Assembly (NCBI RefSeq): GCF_000382385.1
Contig: NZ_KB908325.1
Coordinates: 1 to 64,000 of the forward strand
Length of the DNA: 64,000 bases
Source of the DNA: Segatella maculosa DSM 19339 = JCM 15638
Lineage (GTDB): Bacteria; Bacteroidota; Bacteroidia; Bacteroidales; Bacteroidaceae
Direction: 5' to 3'
Shown here: one piece after another, positions 1 to 9,563 of the stretch
How the letters are laid out: the number at the start of each line of letters is the position of its first letter
Position numbering within the stretch: position 1 is the first letter of the stretch
Position numbers and translations under genes: made by a program
The notes under the pieces: generated by a model
The model's database searches: none
Told to the model about the DNA's origin: nothing
What the model saw: only the letters and a program-made list of their open reading frames with translations

Positions 1-348
1 GCTGCCAATGAAAGTGATATGAAACACTTAGAAACACCCCTGAAGAAAGCTAAATTGCCACGGAAAGCACTTGTCTATGCCGATAAAGGATATGACTCGA
101 TGGAGAACAAAGAAACCCTCAAACGTATGAAACTTAAAAGTCGTATCATGCATAAGGGAACAAGAGGACATGAAATTACAGAAAGGCAGCAGCGTATCAA
201 CGTTGCTATAAGTAAGATACGCTACAAAGTAGAACGTACCTTTGGTTCTATGCATAGATGGTTTGGTGCTGGAATAGCAAGATACGTTGGACTTTCAAAA
301 ACACATGCGCAGCATATAATGGAGTCCATTGCCTACAACTTATACTGA
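1..348 (+). CDS. IS5-type transposase, C-terminal part (cut by window edge)
   Basis: The reading frame is already open at base 1, so the gene begins before the window and only the last 115 or so codons are visible. The fragment has the end of a DDE transposase fold: an Asp in ADKGYDS, a basic stretch, and the catalytic Glu in KVERTFGSMHRW, followed by the family tail QHIMESIAYNLY. This is the C-terminal half of the IS5 (ISL2/IS1031-like) transposase group. It differs clearly from the transposase at 32083-32913, so two distinct IS5-type elements occur here. The right terminal inverted repeat should lie shortly after the stop, but it cannot be defined without the left end. Whether the element is intact is unknown. 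Confidence 0.85.
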   Translation, partial: AANESDMKHLETPLKKAKLPRKALVYADKGYDSMENKETLKRMKLKSRIMHKGTRGHEITERQQRINVAISKIRYKVERTFGSMHRWFGAGIARYVGLSKTHAQHIMESIAYNLY

Positions 349-750
349 ACACCAGAGATTATGGTGTCAAATTGTATCAGATAAGGGGAAAATACACCGA
401 TAAAAAATTGTTATCTACTCAAAAATAACCTCCAACGGCATCTTTTGATCAAAAATATTCATTCTTCTAAGAGTGTATGGGTGAAAATTGAGAGGGTGGT
501 AGGTTTTGCAGAGGTCTCGCTTTGCTCATTTTCTTCCCGAAAAACGTGCAAAAGGGGGGGGGTGACGGATTTTGTATCTTTGCAGAACAACTCTTTCAAG
601 GCAAGAAGATGACTTTGACAGATATAATACCCACGCAAAGGAAACATTCCTAATTGGTCATTATAAATACTCATATTCAAATATTCTAATGACCAATTTA
701 AGATAAAGTTTAAACAACTAAGTCGTTTGACAATAAGTAACTGAGAATGA
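349..750. other. Gene-free stretch with promoter-like box and inverted repeat
   Basis: No convincing gene lies between the transposase and the phosphatase. A G-run (near 554-562) precedes a TATCTTTG box at 575-582, after which a 14-codon frame (609-653) starts MTLTDIIP and stops. An 11-bp perfect inverted repeat (AATTGGTCATT at 652-662, AATGACCAATT at 688-698) follows with a 25-base loop. This could be the end of one IS and the truncated start of another, but nothing visible proves it. Confidence 0.4.
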
Positions 751-2016
751 TTATAAAAGCGATTGAAAATAAGCACGAAGATCTTTCCAGTGATAATAGG
801 GGAAGACATCTGTGCGTAATGCAAGATGTGCCTCTTTTTCGTTATGGAGGATCTTCACCAAGATATCATTCTTTTTATTCTTATAGAAAACAAACTGAAC
901 GTTGCCTGCCATGGGTACAGCCTTGAAATCACTCCACACCTTATAGACTTCATAAGGATTACTAACACTGACATCAAAGTGCTCAAGCTTGATGAATGCC
1001 AGCAATGGAATGATATTTCCATCATGACCGAATCTCAAGGTGGCTGCGATGTTCTTATTGGCAATTGCCTCATCGGCACTTTCTATGATATTCTTTACCA
1101 ACGGCGCAGCTTTACCCGGACAAGCACCTTTTCCATCTGCATGGTTGGCACCATCAACATAAAACTTATAGTTGATGACCTGCCACAGGTCGAACAACTC
1201 ACGATTGGTCAGCACTTGAGGCAACTGAATAGCGGTATCAATGTCCTGCATGTCAACAACTATCCAATAGAGTCCCCACATGAGTTCGCTTGGATTTACT
1301 TTCTTCAACACGTAGATGCTATCGCTAAAAATAGACTGACACATACGTTCGGGGCGTGTCTGAGCGAGTGAGAACTTGCGATATTCCTCCACCCAGGGAC
1401 CATGCTTGCCATCGGCAAATGCATTGGAAGCTTTCGACTGCCAGTTCAAATATCTCACATATTTTTCACTGGCTTCAAGGTGCATGTCAAGTCCTGGTGA
1501 CAATCCTTTGAGCTCATCGCAGAAGGCTGCCATGCTCATTGCACACCGCAAGGACATGGTAGATCTTGCAGAAACCTTCTTTGCCTTTCGAAAAACTTCA
1601 GGGTAATGGGCATACATGCGATGTGCAATTCCACGATGCTGACGCTCGCCTACCGAAGTTAGGTCACCGCCTCTGCCCTCTACCACGGGCCACAGTTCTT
1701 CGAGTTTAGTAAGCAAGTCGCGTCCCAAGTCGGTCAATGCCTGCTGCACCTGTGCATCCTTGAGCAAGTCTATAATCCATTTATAGTCCCTGTCGCCCAA
1801 GAGAAAACGAGAACCATGTCGGCCATAGTGGCTGATATAGAATGGCTGATAGCCTTTGGGAGCAGGAGTCTGCAAATGTTCCTCTACAGGATAAGCCAGG
1901 TAAACTCCTCCCGCCTTGGCAGGGTTGGCATCAATCTCTTCGAAAGAAGTCTGAGCCCAAGCCCCACCAAGGGGCAGGAGAAGCATGATAAGCAGGTATA
2001 TTTTAATAGTTTTCAT
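751..2016 (-). CDS. Secreted histidine acid phosphatase (histidine phosphatase clade 2)
   Basis: A 421-residue exported phosphatase of the clade-2 histidine phosphatase family, which includes acid phosphatases, phytases and inositol polyphosphate phosphatases. Residues 1-21 are a signal peptide ending GAWA-Q, giving a periplasmic or surface protein rather than a lipoprotein. The catalytic RHGSR is at residues 66-70 (nucleophile His67) and the distal GHDGN at about 330-334 supplies the proton-donor HD pair. Its start overlaps the SusD stop by 14 bases, so it is the last gene of the SusC-SusD operon. That placement suggests that it strips phosphate from an organic phosphate captured by the SusCD pair. 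The substrate (phytate, sugar phosphate or other) cannot be read from the sequence. HD rather than HAE at the distal site argues against a classic MINPP. Confidence 0.87.
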   Translation of the reverse strand: MKTIKIYLLIMLLLPLGGAWAQTSFEEIDANPAKAGGVYLAYPVEEHLQTPAPKGYQPFYISHYGRHGSRFLLGDRDYKWIIDLLKDAQVQQALTDLGRDLLTKLEELWPVVEGRGGDLTSVGERQHRGIAHRMYAHYPEVFRKAKKVSARSTMSLRCAMSMAAFCDELKGLSPGLDMHLEASEKYVRYLNWQSKASNAFADGKHGPWVEEYRKFSLAQTRPERMCQSIFSDSIYVLKKVNPSELMWGLYWIVVDMQDIDTAIQLPQVLTNRELFDLWQVINYKFYVDGANHADGKGACPGKAAPLVKNIIESADEAIANKNIAATLRFGHDGNIIPLLAFIKLEHFDVSVSNPYEVYKVWSDFKAVPMAGNVQFVFYKNKKNDILVKILHNEKEAHLALRTDVFPYYHWKDLRAYFQSLL

Positions 2017-3691
2017 TCTGTTTCAAAGTTGGATTGTTGGTGAGTTCGGTTTCTGGTATTGGGAATAAAATGTATTTATCATCAACATCTGCACCTTGCT
2101 GCTGAGCAGCTTTCCAATCCCAGTTCTTTCCTTTTGTAAACTTTCCGAATCGAATGAGATCCGTACGACGCACAAGTTCTGACGCCAATTCGCGCTGACG
2201 CTCTGCAAGAATGAAATCAAGCGTAAGCTGTGAGGCAGTAATAGCACCACTCACATCAGAACGAACACCTGATTTAGCATATCGACCGCTCATATAGGCA
2301 CGCTCACGAATCTCGTTCACATAGTTAAGGGCATCTGTCATTGAACCGCCTTGTGCCCCACGCAGGATAGCTTCTGCAGCAATGAGGTAAGCCTCACCGG
2401 TACGGAACATTGGGAAGTTGATAGAGGTATAGGCTTCACCTTGCGCCGGAATCTGATTTTCCTTAGTAACATTGCGCCATTTGATATAGCCATAACCACA
2501 GGTGAATGTGCTTGTCATTGCACCCTTATCATCATAAGTTTCCTTCTTTTGATTAGGGAGTGCGGTCATGAACTGCGCACGCTTGTCCTTTTTCTGATTA
2601 CCCCACACATCGGTCTTGTCAAACAAAACATCATCAGTATCAAACGCATCTACAAGGGTTGCCTTGGCACGCACATTACCCCAACCACGTGAACCAACAC
2701 CCGTCTTATAGAGTTCATTCATTGGACCATTTACAAAAGCCTTAACATAAAAGTTTGTTCCTGCCGAGCTCTGCGCTTTCTGTCCATCCTGACAAAGAGG
2801 CCAGATGATTTCAGAACACTGGTCATTATCAGCAAGGAAGATGTGACGATAGTCTGAAGCCAATGGGTAACCACCTTCATTGATGACTTTCTTGGCATAA
2901 GCAAGAGCATCAGTATAACGGTTTTCGCCTATCCATGTCTGTGCATTAAGATACATTCTTGACAGCAGAAACCATGCTGCAACCCTGTCTATTCTGCCAT
3001 ATTCGTTGCTGCGTGGTGCTTTCAAATCAGCATCAATGGCTTTTAGTTCACTTTCAGCAAATTCAAAGATTTGTTTTCTCTGCCACTGTACAGGGATTTC
3101 CTTTACACCCGTATTCTCGTCGATATAAGGAACATTACCAAAAAGGTCGCACAAGGTTGCATAGCAGTAAGCCCGAATGAAACGAGCCTCAGCACGATAG
3201 CTTGCATATTCACCTGACATTTTATCCCAGAGTCCACGCTTTTTCAGCTTATCCTCCGTGCATTCACGCAACACCTCATTGCAATAGGCAATACTCATGT
3301 ATAGGCGCTGATAGGTCCAGGTGACTACAGGAGCATTAGAAGCATCCCATGACAGATTGAGCATTTTGCGAAGACCATTGGAAGAAGAAGGCATGAGGAA
3401 ATTGTCGGTGTTCAGTTCCTGAAGATAGAACAACAGACGTACATACCCTGAATAGCCTTCATTTGCACCTTGCAAATCGCCATCTCCTCCATCGCCACCT
3501 TTCTGACCAGTTAGAATCATTGAGCTGTAACACTTTGCAAGCATACCGGCATATCCGTCTGTTGTGCTGTAGACTTCTTCGCTAACAATCTGGTTATCAT
3601 CAAGTGGCATGGTATCAAGATCATTGAAACATGATGTAAATCCTAAACAAAATAGGATTGATATGACTGCGATGATTTTATTCTTATTCAT
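2003..3691 (-). CDS. SusD/RagB-family nutrient-binding lipoprotein
   Basis: A 562-residue SusD-like outer-membrane lipoprotein. The N-terminus has a hydrophobic signal ending LGFTSC-F, a lipobox with Cys near residue 21. Family landmarks include the early YSTTDGYAGMLAKCY segment, the TPR-like region with SEYASYRAEARFIRAYCYATL near the middle of the first half, and the C-terminal LDFILAERQRELASELVRRTDLIRFGKF signature of RagB/SusD proteins (split here as LAERQRELASE and RRTDLIRFGKF). It caps the SusC barrel encoded 20 bases upstream and captures the ligand at the cell surface. It is co-transcribed with SusC and the phosphatase. Ligand identity is unknown; the phosphatase neighbour suggests a phosphorylated compound rather than a plain glycan, as no glycoside hydrolase is present. 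Confidence 0.93.
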   Translation of the reverse strand: MNKNKIIAVISILFCLGFTSCFNDLDTMPLDDNQIVSEEVYSTTDGYAGMLAKCYSSMILTGQKGGDGGDGDLQGANEGYSGYVRLLFYLQELNTDNFLMPSSSNGLRKMLNLSWDASNAPVVTWTYQRLYMSIAYCNEVLRECTEDKLKKRGLWDKMSGEYASYRAEARFIRAYCYATLCDLFGNVPYIDENTGVKEIPVQWQRKQIFEFAESELKAIDADLKAPRSNEYGRIDRVAAWFLLSRMYLNAQTWIGENRYTDALAYAKKVINEGGYPLASDYRHIFLADNDQCSEIIWPLCQDGQKAQSSAGTNFYVKAFVNGPMNELYKTGVGSRGWGNVRAKATLVDAFDTDDVLFDKTDVWGNQKKDKRAQFMTALPNQKKETYDDKGAMTSTFTCGYGYIKWRNVTKENQIPAQGEAYTSINFPMFRTGEAYLIAAEAILRGAQGGSMTDALNYVNEIRERAYMSGRYAKSGVRSDVSGAITASQLTLDFILAERQRELASELVRRTDLIRFGKFTKGKNWDWKAAQQQGADVDDKYILFPIPETELTNNPTLKQNENY

Positions 3692-3711
3692 AGTTGTATA
3701 TTCTTGGGTAA

Positions 3712-6700
3712 TTAGAAATTCAGATTCACTGATAAAGAGAATGTGCGTGGACGCGGGTAGACATCACGGTCGATACCATTCGCCAACTCGGGGTCAATAC
3801 CCTTATAGCCTGTAAGCGTACAGACATTCTGTATGGCAAAAGCCAAACGGAGATCAGACTTATCGTTCCATAGTTTCTTAAAGGTATATCCCAACGTAAT
3901 GTTGTCTAAACGGAAGAAATCACCTTTTTCAAGGAAGTAATCTGAATAGAGCTGCTGTACATCAAAGCCCAAATCCCGAGTAGAAGGAAGAATGTTAGAG
4001 AAGCTTCCTTGATCACTATACACCTGCTGCAAATATTGGTCAGCACGAATATAGTTATAAACATAGGCTCCGAAAGCACCATGAGCATTCAATCCCAAAT
4101 ACCAATTCTTATAGTTCACATGAGTATTAAAGCCTAAATATGCCTTGGGAAGTGCACTCTTGTCAGTAGCATAGCGGGTTTCCGTAGAGGATATTGAGCC
4201 ATCAGGCTGCACATATTTCCCCTCTAAAGGCTTACCGTTATTATCGTATGCCTGCTTGGCAAGATAGAAGGTATATGGACGCTTGTCTACCATGAATACT
4301 TGAACATATTTTCCTGTACCTGAGATTGCACCCGTTTGAACAAAGTTAGACTCAGAGTCGATGGTGTTCAGTTTCGTAATCTTAGAAGTATTCCATGTGT
4401 AGTTCAGCCCTAAATCCCAAGTAAGATTTTTCGTGCGGATAGGTTGTGTATTGATAGAAAACTCTATACCTTTATTGTTCATCTCACCAATATTCGTAGT
4501 GAGAATAGAAGAGAAATTAGTTCCTGAAATCACATTGATAGTATTCAAGAGGTCTGTTGTATGGCGCTTATACAAATCAACAGTTCCATAGATGCGGTTA
4601 TCCAGGAAACCATAATCGAAACCTACGTTCCAGGTTGCAGTTGTTTCCCACTTGATATCCGTATCGTAAGCATTCGGACGATAAGTGCGATACCATTTAT
4701 CTCCAAAACGATAGCTTGCTTCAGGATAAGAAATTGTAAAAGTAGTCATGTAAGGATAGTCGTTAAGGATATCCTGTTGACCGGTTTCACCATAACTCAG
4801 ACGCAGTTTCAAATTGCTCAAAACACGGTTGTCCTTGAGGAAATCCTCGCTGCTTACACGCCATGCCAATGCAACAGAAGGAAAGTAACCCCAACGATTG
4901 TCCTTAGCGAAACGTGATGATGCATCAGAACGCAAGGTGGCTGTCAGCATATACTTTTCATCATAGGTGTAGTTGACACGGCCATATAAAGAAAGCAAGT
5001 AATATTCAGACTCATAATGCGATGGAGAGAACAGTTCCTTACCTGTAGGTGAAAGTGTAGTGTCATCGTATTTTTTCCAAAAATGCTGCCATCCATAACC
5101 TACCATGGCACTGAAATCATGCTTCTTATCAAACACATGCCGATAGTTGGCATAGAGGTCTAAAAGCGTGTTGCGCTTATTCTGCGTACCATCATAATCC
5201 AATCCTGTCCCATCCTTCATGTTTGAAGTGTACATTGGTCCTGCCTTATCTGGGACATCCTTGGTATAAATGCTTTTGAGAATATCAAAACCAAGATTTG
5301 CATTCAACTGCAAGTCTTCAAAACCATGCATTTTATAGTTTACGGTGGCATTACCAATCGCACGGGATAGCTTATTGTTGAACTTCTGAAGTTCAAGTTG
5401 TGCCACAGGATTATCAGTCTGAATAGCCATTGGGGAACCGCCATTCATCCAAATAAAATATCCCAATCCAGGAGTGTTGCTGCCTCTTGCTCCAGTCATA
5501 ACCGGACGCGTTGGGTCATACCGCAACGCATTATTTACAACATCGCCACTTACCATTGCATTATCTTCATACGAAGCCTTCAACTTCAAACCAACAGTGA
5601 GATGATTATCAAAGAATGTAGGATTTATACCACCATCAAACGTATAACGGCTATAGTGATTGGTTCTGATGATACCACTTTGGTTTGTATAACCTACAGA
5701 AACACGATACGGAGCCTTTTTCATCGCATTGCCTGAAAGCGAAACATTGTGCTCTGTACCAATAGCCGTACGGAAGATTTCATCTTGCCAATCAGTATTT
5801 GCAGTACCAAACGAAACACCGGAAGGGACACCAGTTACTGTTGGCACAAAGCGACGAAACTCGTCAGCTGTCAGTGGAGTAAGACGCTTGGCAATAACGC
5901 CCACTGAAACATTTCCATTATAATTCACCTTTATACCGCCTTCACTTCCCTTCTTGGTGGTAATCACAATTACACCATTCGAAGCTCGTGAACCATAGAT
6001 AGCTGTAGCCGAAGCATCTTTCAATACAGTGAATGTCTCTATATCATTAGGGTTGATACCGCCCAAAACATTACCTCCACCCTCAATCGTCGAATTGTCG
6101 ACAGGAACGCCATCAATAACAATCAATGGGTCGTTGCTTGCAGAAAGCGAAGCACCACTACGTATTCTGATTGTAGAACCTGTTCCGGGAGCACCTGAAT
6201 TTGTGATAACATTCACACCAGCAATCTTCCCCACAAGAGCTTCCTGAGCAGTGTTCTGAACACCTTTATTAAGATCATCGCGATTGATTGCCGTTACAGA
6301 ACCCGTAAGGTCCTTCTTTTTCACCTGACCATAACCAATCACTACGAGTTCGTTCAGCGTATTACTGTCTTCATTTAGTTTAAAGTTATAACTACGCTGA
6401 TTACCTACCTTGAACTCCTGTTGATTATAACCTACATAAGAGATTACGAGTGTTACACCATTAGGAACGTCCAATTGGAAATTACCATCCATGTCTGTAA
6501 CGGTAGCAATAGTACTGCCTTTAACCATTACCGTAGCACCAATGAGAGGTTCACCGCTGGCGTCGGTGACATTTCCACTAATCTTCTTTCCATCTTGTAC
6601 AGCTGCAACCATTGAGGTTATGCCGCCATGTGTATGGCTTGAGGCAAAAGTACCTACAGGAATAATAAGCAATCCTGCCATACATAGCAAATGGAAGACA

Positions 6701-6741
6701 TGCACATTTTGCCAAATAGAATCCGATTTTTTCATCGTCAT
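3712..6741 (-). CDS. SusC/RagA-family TonB-linked outer membrane transporter
   Basis: A 1009-residue TonB-dependent transporter. After an N-terminal export signal (about residues 1-35) comes a carboxypeptidase-regulatory-like domain (about 50-120, GKKISGNVTDASGEPLIGA), then the segment ELVVIGYGQVKKKDLTGSV typical of SusC proteins, a plug domain (DPLIVIDGVPVDN, SATAIYGSRASNGVIVITTKKG) and a C-terminal beta-barrel ending in an aromatic residue (LSVNLNF). It imports the ligand held by the SusD partner using TonB energy. It is the first gene of the minus-strand operon, with a good Bacteroidetes promoter at 6819-6849, about 78 bases ahead of the start. The second Met (residue 3) is an equally possible start. 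Confidence 0.95.
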   Translation of the reverse strand: MTMKKSDSIWQNVHVFHLLCMAGLLIIPVGTFASSHTHGGITSMVAAVQDGKKISGNVTDASGEPLIGATVMVKGSTIATVTDMDGNFQLDVPNGVTLVISYVGYNQQEFKVGNQRSYNFKLNEDSNTLNELVVIGYGQVKKKDLTGSVTAINRDDLNKGVQNTAQEALVGKIAGVNVITNSGAPGTGSTIRIRSGASLSASNDPLIVIDGVPVDNSTIEGGGNVLGGINPNDIETFTVLKDASATAIYGSRASNGVIVITTKKGSEGGIKVNYNGNVSVGVIAKRLTPLTADEFRRFVPTVTGVPSGVSFGTANTDWQDEIFRTAIGTEHNVSLSGNAMKKAPYRVSVGYTNQSGIIRTNHYSRYTFDGGINPTFFDNHLTVGLKLKASYEDNAMVSGDVVNNALRYDPTRPVMTGARGSNTPGLGYFIWMNGGSPMAIQTDNPVAQLELQKFNNKLSRAIGNATVNYKMHGFEDLQLNANLGFDILKSIYTKDVPDKAGPMYTSNMKDGTGLDYDGTQNKRNTLLDLYANYRHVFDKKHDFSAMVGYGWQHFWKKYDDTTLSPTGKELFSPSHYESEYYLLSLYGRVNYTYDEKYMLTATLRSDASSRFAKDNRWGYFPSVALAWRVSSEDFLKDNRVLSNLKLRLSYGETGQQDILNDYPYMTTFTISYPEASYRFGDKWYRTYRPNAYDTDIKWETTATWNVGFDYGFLDNRIYGTVDLYKRHTTDLLNTINVISGTNFSSILTTNIGEMNNKGIEFSINTQPIRTKNLTWDLGLNYTWNTSKITKLNTIDSESNFVQTGAISGTGKYVQVFMVDKRPYTFYLAKQAYDNNGKPLEGKYVQPDGSISSTETRYATDKSALPKAYLGFNTHVNYKNWYLGLNAHGAFGAYVYNYIRADQYLQQVYSDQGSFSNILPSTRDLGFDVQQLYSDYFLEKGDFFRLDNITLGYTFKKLWNDKSDLRLAFAIQNVCTLTGYKGIDPELANGIDRDVYPRPRTFSLSVNLNF

Positions 6742-6818
6742 AAATTTAAGATATAAAATATTAATAGTATATTCAATTGTATTTAGGTTTCAGCTTTTTT
6801 CAAATAAATTAGCCGAAA

Positions 6819-6849
6819 CAAAAATACATCAAATATGAATCGTTGTCAA
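6819..6849 (-). promoter_or_regulatory. Promoter of the SusC-SusD-phosphatase operon
   Basis: On the minus strand TATTTTTG (plus coordinates 6819-6826) matches the Bacteroidetes -7 element TAnnTTTG, with TTG at 6847-6849 located 20 bases upstream. The predicted start point leaves a leader of roughly 70 bases before the SusC start. Confidence 0.65.
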
Positions 6850-6959
6850 GTGGTATTTGATAAAAAGTAAGTATATAAAGAATGTTCCTTTACTAAATAT
6901 CAATAACTTATATATTCAGGCTATAAACAAAATAGTAACTTTAAAGTAAGTCTTACTTT

Positions 6960-8591
6960 TCATAAAAGTCTTACCTTTTCAATCAATTCTTCACGAGAAG
7001 CACCAATATGTGAACGCACTTTCTGTCGATAGTTATATACCGTTTGCTTCGAGTAACCAAGAAATGAAGCTATCCGAATACTATCGGTAATCCCCAAACG
7101 AACCAATGCATAAATCCTCAACTCAGGCGAAAGGATTTCACCTTCCTTGGGCAGGAACGTCGTTCCATCAGTGATGAGTCTATTGAAATCAGTAATAAAA
7201 TCGGGAAACAACTTTAGGAAGATTGTATCGAAAAGACGATAAAGTTCCTTCTTATACTTCAATGCTACAGGTGATTCAAGAGTTGCCAGCAGTTCATGAG
7301 TTTTACGCGTTTTCATTTTTGTAAGCAAACTAAGACGATAAGCCTCCAACTCATTAATATATATAGAACAAATATTAAAAAGCTGAGCAATATATTCTTC
7401 TTTGAGGTTATTATCTTCTTGAAGCTGTTCATTTAACAAAGCAAGTTCTTTGTTCTTAGCCTCAATAAAGACATCATTCTCTTGCAATTTAATATTCTTT
7501 ACTTCAAGTTCATTTCGCAAAATAGACAAGCTTCGGTTTCGTTTTAAAACAAGGATAACCATGGTTACTAACACCAAAAGTAAAAAGCCAAGCGTTACAA
7601 TATAAATGATGAATGTCGTACGTTTCTCTTCCACCACCTTATCATGAGCAGCTGTAATGATTGGGAGAAGGCCTGCCACATTGGTTAACCTACTCTTAGC
7701 CTTACTTTGCATAATATCATTCATGCAAACCGTCATATACCGGTAAGCACGGTCTATATCCCCTCTCTCATAAAGCATTCGGGAAAGGTCCTGGAGAGCA
7801 GTATAACTCTTGTTTCCCACCAATTTATCCAAAATTGCAGCCTTAGCAAGAAAACACATACTATTATTTTTATATCCCGCAGCAGCATATAACTCTGAAG
7901 CCACTGCACACGCTGAAGCATCATTCCAAACACTATCAGGATATTTCTTTTCATAACTGCGAAACAAGTTTATCGCTTGATTATACCGCCCATCTAAACG
8001 CAGAATCATACTCTGATTGCATACAGACATCATCGTATTTGGAATCTCATAGACAGCCATTGAATCCCTATACCGACGTTGCATAAGGCGATAAAACCTT
8101 TGTTCTTCGCTACTCCTCTCCTCTTTCAGCAAAGAAAAATAAATTCCATGAAGCATATTGTAATATTGTTTGCCATGTATACGGATATAGCTTCTATCCA
8201 TATTCCGCAGAACATTCAGCGCCTCGTCATATCTTGCAAGCTTCTTATATGCATCGGCAATATTCAGCATGGAACTCTGTATCTTCTCATAATCGCCCAT
8301 CTTCTTTGCTAACAACCAACCTTCTTTCGCATAGATAAACATCGAATCAAGATTATACTTCTTGTATTGGCTGAAAAGGTCCACGCAAATCTCATACCGA
8401 TTCTTGTCATTCACTGCTTCATCAAACATCTTGAGCGACTTTTCTATTGATTTCCTCTGTTTGCGGTCTATATCACTTGATAATGCTATGGCCTCATCAA
8501 GTTTATACAACAATGATTGTAAATTATGCTCTTCACATTGCATTGGCAATGAGAACAAGAAAAATATCATAGCAATTAGAATTCTTTTCAT
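6960..8591 (-). CDS. DUF6377-type membrane sensor-regulator (TPR, one TM helix, HTH)
   Basis: A 543-residue regulator with the layout of the Bacteroidetes DUF6377 family. It has a signal peptide (residues 1-19), TPR-like helical repeats that should lie in the periplasm (about 60-300), a transmembrane helix (about 326-350), and a coiled coil (about 355-400). A C-terminal helix-turn-helix follows near 485-525 (RIASFLGYSKQTVYNYRQKV). This resembles a one-protein two-component system without kinase or receiver: it senses outside the inner membrane and binds DNA inside. It is transcribed in the same direction as, and just upstream of, the SusC operon but from its own promoter (8648-8679), and a 218-base gap separates them. 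It most likely controls the SusC operon promoter. The signal is unknown. Confidence 0.8.
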   Translation of the reverse strand: MKRILIAMIFFLFSLPMQCEEHNLQSLLYKLDEAIALSSDIDRKQRKSIEKSLKMFDEAVNDKNRYEICVDLFSQYKKYNLDSMFIYAKEGWLLAKKMGDYEKIQSSMLNIADAYKKLARYDEALNVLRNMDRSYIRIHGKQYYNMLHGIYFSLLKEERSSEEQRFYRLMQRRYRDSMAVYEIPNTMMSVCNQSMILRLDGRYNQAINLFRSYEKKYPDSVWNDASACAVASELYAAAGYKNNSMCFLAKAAILDKLVGNKSYTALQDLSRMLYERGDIDRAYRYMTVCMNDIMQSKAKSRLTNVAGLLPIITAAHDKVVEEKRTTFIIYIVTLGFLLLVLVTMVILVLKRNRSLSILRNELEVKNIKLQENDVFIEAKNKELALLNEQLQEDNNLKEEYIAQLFNICSIYINELEAYRLSLLTKMKTRKTHELLATLESPVALKYKKELYRLFDTIFLKLFPDFITDFNRLITDGTTFLPKEGEILSPELRIYALVRLGITDSIRIASFLGYSKQTVYNYRQKVRSHIGASREELIEKVRLL

Positions 8592-8647
8592 CAGTATATT
8601 ATAGTTATTGGACGTAAGATACTTTTGGCATTACTTTCATCTACATA

Positions 8648-8679
8648 CAAATATAACAACATTTCCGCCAAACATCAAA
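8648..8679 (-). promoter_or_regulatory. Promoter of the DUF6377 regulator gene
   Basis: TATATTTG on the minus strand (8648-8655) with TTTG at 8676-8679, spacing 20, an exact match to the TTTG / TAnnTTTG pattern. The leader would be about 50 bases. Confidence 0.7.
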
Positions 8680-8984
8680 TCATCATGGTGCTATATGTCC
8701 CCAATTAATGATTTTTATATTCTAAAAAGCACAATGTATAAGCTTATTCCGAATAAGAACTGACTTCACCGATACCAGCAGCAACGACCTTATGTAAGAA
8801 GAAATATAGGAGAACAACAACTGTATCAAGACAGAGATGAAACAGATTGTAAAAGATGGGCCTGAGTGGACTAAAAATCATTCAAAGCTTGCACATTAGC
8901 GCAAATGCAAGAAAAGTTTACTCATGCTTGTATTTCATGTAGAACGAGCAATGTTATGTGAGAGAAAAAAAAACAGTTAAAAAC

Positions 8985-9016
8985 TTGCAAATCGAGTGCA
9001 GAATTTTGTATCTTTG
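8985..9016 (+). promoter_or_regulatory. Well-formed promoter with no clear gene behind it
   Basis: TTG at 8985-8987 and TATCTTTG at 9009-9016, spacing 21. Downstream lies only a short charged frame (ATG at 9130, MNKNKNKKKTTKRVEKV) that runs into repeat DNA. The transcript may be a relic or a non-coding RNA. Confidence 0.5.
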
Positions 9017-9215
9017 CATTCAGCAAAAATATATTAAAAATTCTGCGAAAAAAGAAAACTCAAATAGAAATTTAAATAAATTAACAAATTAGGCCATTGA
9101 TAATCAACCTGTTAACGTTCCTAAGAACAATGAACAAGAACAAGAACAAAAAAAAGACGACGAAAAGAGTAGAAAAAGTCAACGACGTCGACGACGTTGT
9201 TCTCGAAGAAAAGGA

Positions 9216-9255
9216 ATACCTCCCCCAACCACTCAGATACCTCCCCCAACCACTC
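9216..9255. repeat. 21-bp direct repeat, two copies
   Basis: ATACCTCCCCCAACCACTC occurs at 9216-9234 and again at 9237-9255. The C-rich core resembles the GGGAGGGG-type intergenic repeat found elsewhere in the window (family C). Confidence 0.7.
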
Positions 9256-9420
9256 CGAAGGAAGGGAGCGCAAATTGCTTGCAAACCTGATATTCCTCCC
9301 CAGATATTGCTACAAACGAGCCCTCAAATACGGGCACAAAAGCGGCTTGCTTGCTCAATACCTCTCACTGTATTCACGGCGAGAGCAGACGCTGTATTAC
9401 GTCCGCCATGCCCACAAGGT

Positions 9421-9453
9421 CGGTCTCCCTCCCTTTGGGAGGGTCGGGGTAGG
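9421..9453. repeat. Family C repeat (GGGAGGG-type hairpin)
   Basis: CTCCCTCCCTTTGGGAGGGT followed by CGGGGTAGG is a self-complementary C/G hairpin. The same motif recurs at 20141-20170, 52953-53062 and 53211-53330. Confidence 0.75.
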
Positions 9454-9482
9454 TTTTTGGAGGACAGGGCTGGGCATCGCCT

Positions 9483-9563
9483 TGCAATCCCAGCCACTTT
9501 GCCATGCAATCTCAACCATTCTACGTGTCAATCTCAGCCACTTTGCAAGGCGATATAGCCTAC
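9483..9563. repeat. Family A repeat (AATCTCAnCCA units)
   Basis: Three consecutive units of about 25 bases, each beginning (C)AATCYCAnCCA and ending in TTTGC or similar, then GATATAGCC. Related blocks occur at 29935-30045, 43968-44090, 53084-53200 and 63738-63830. Confidence 0.7.

Noticed and set aside
9097-9558. 153-codon frame
   Set aside because: Most of it translates repeat families A and C; only the first 30 or so codons are non-repeat, with no family match.
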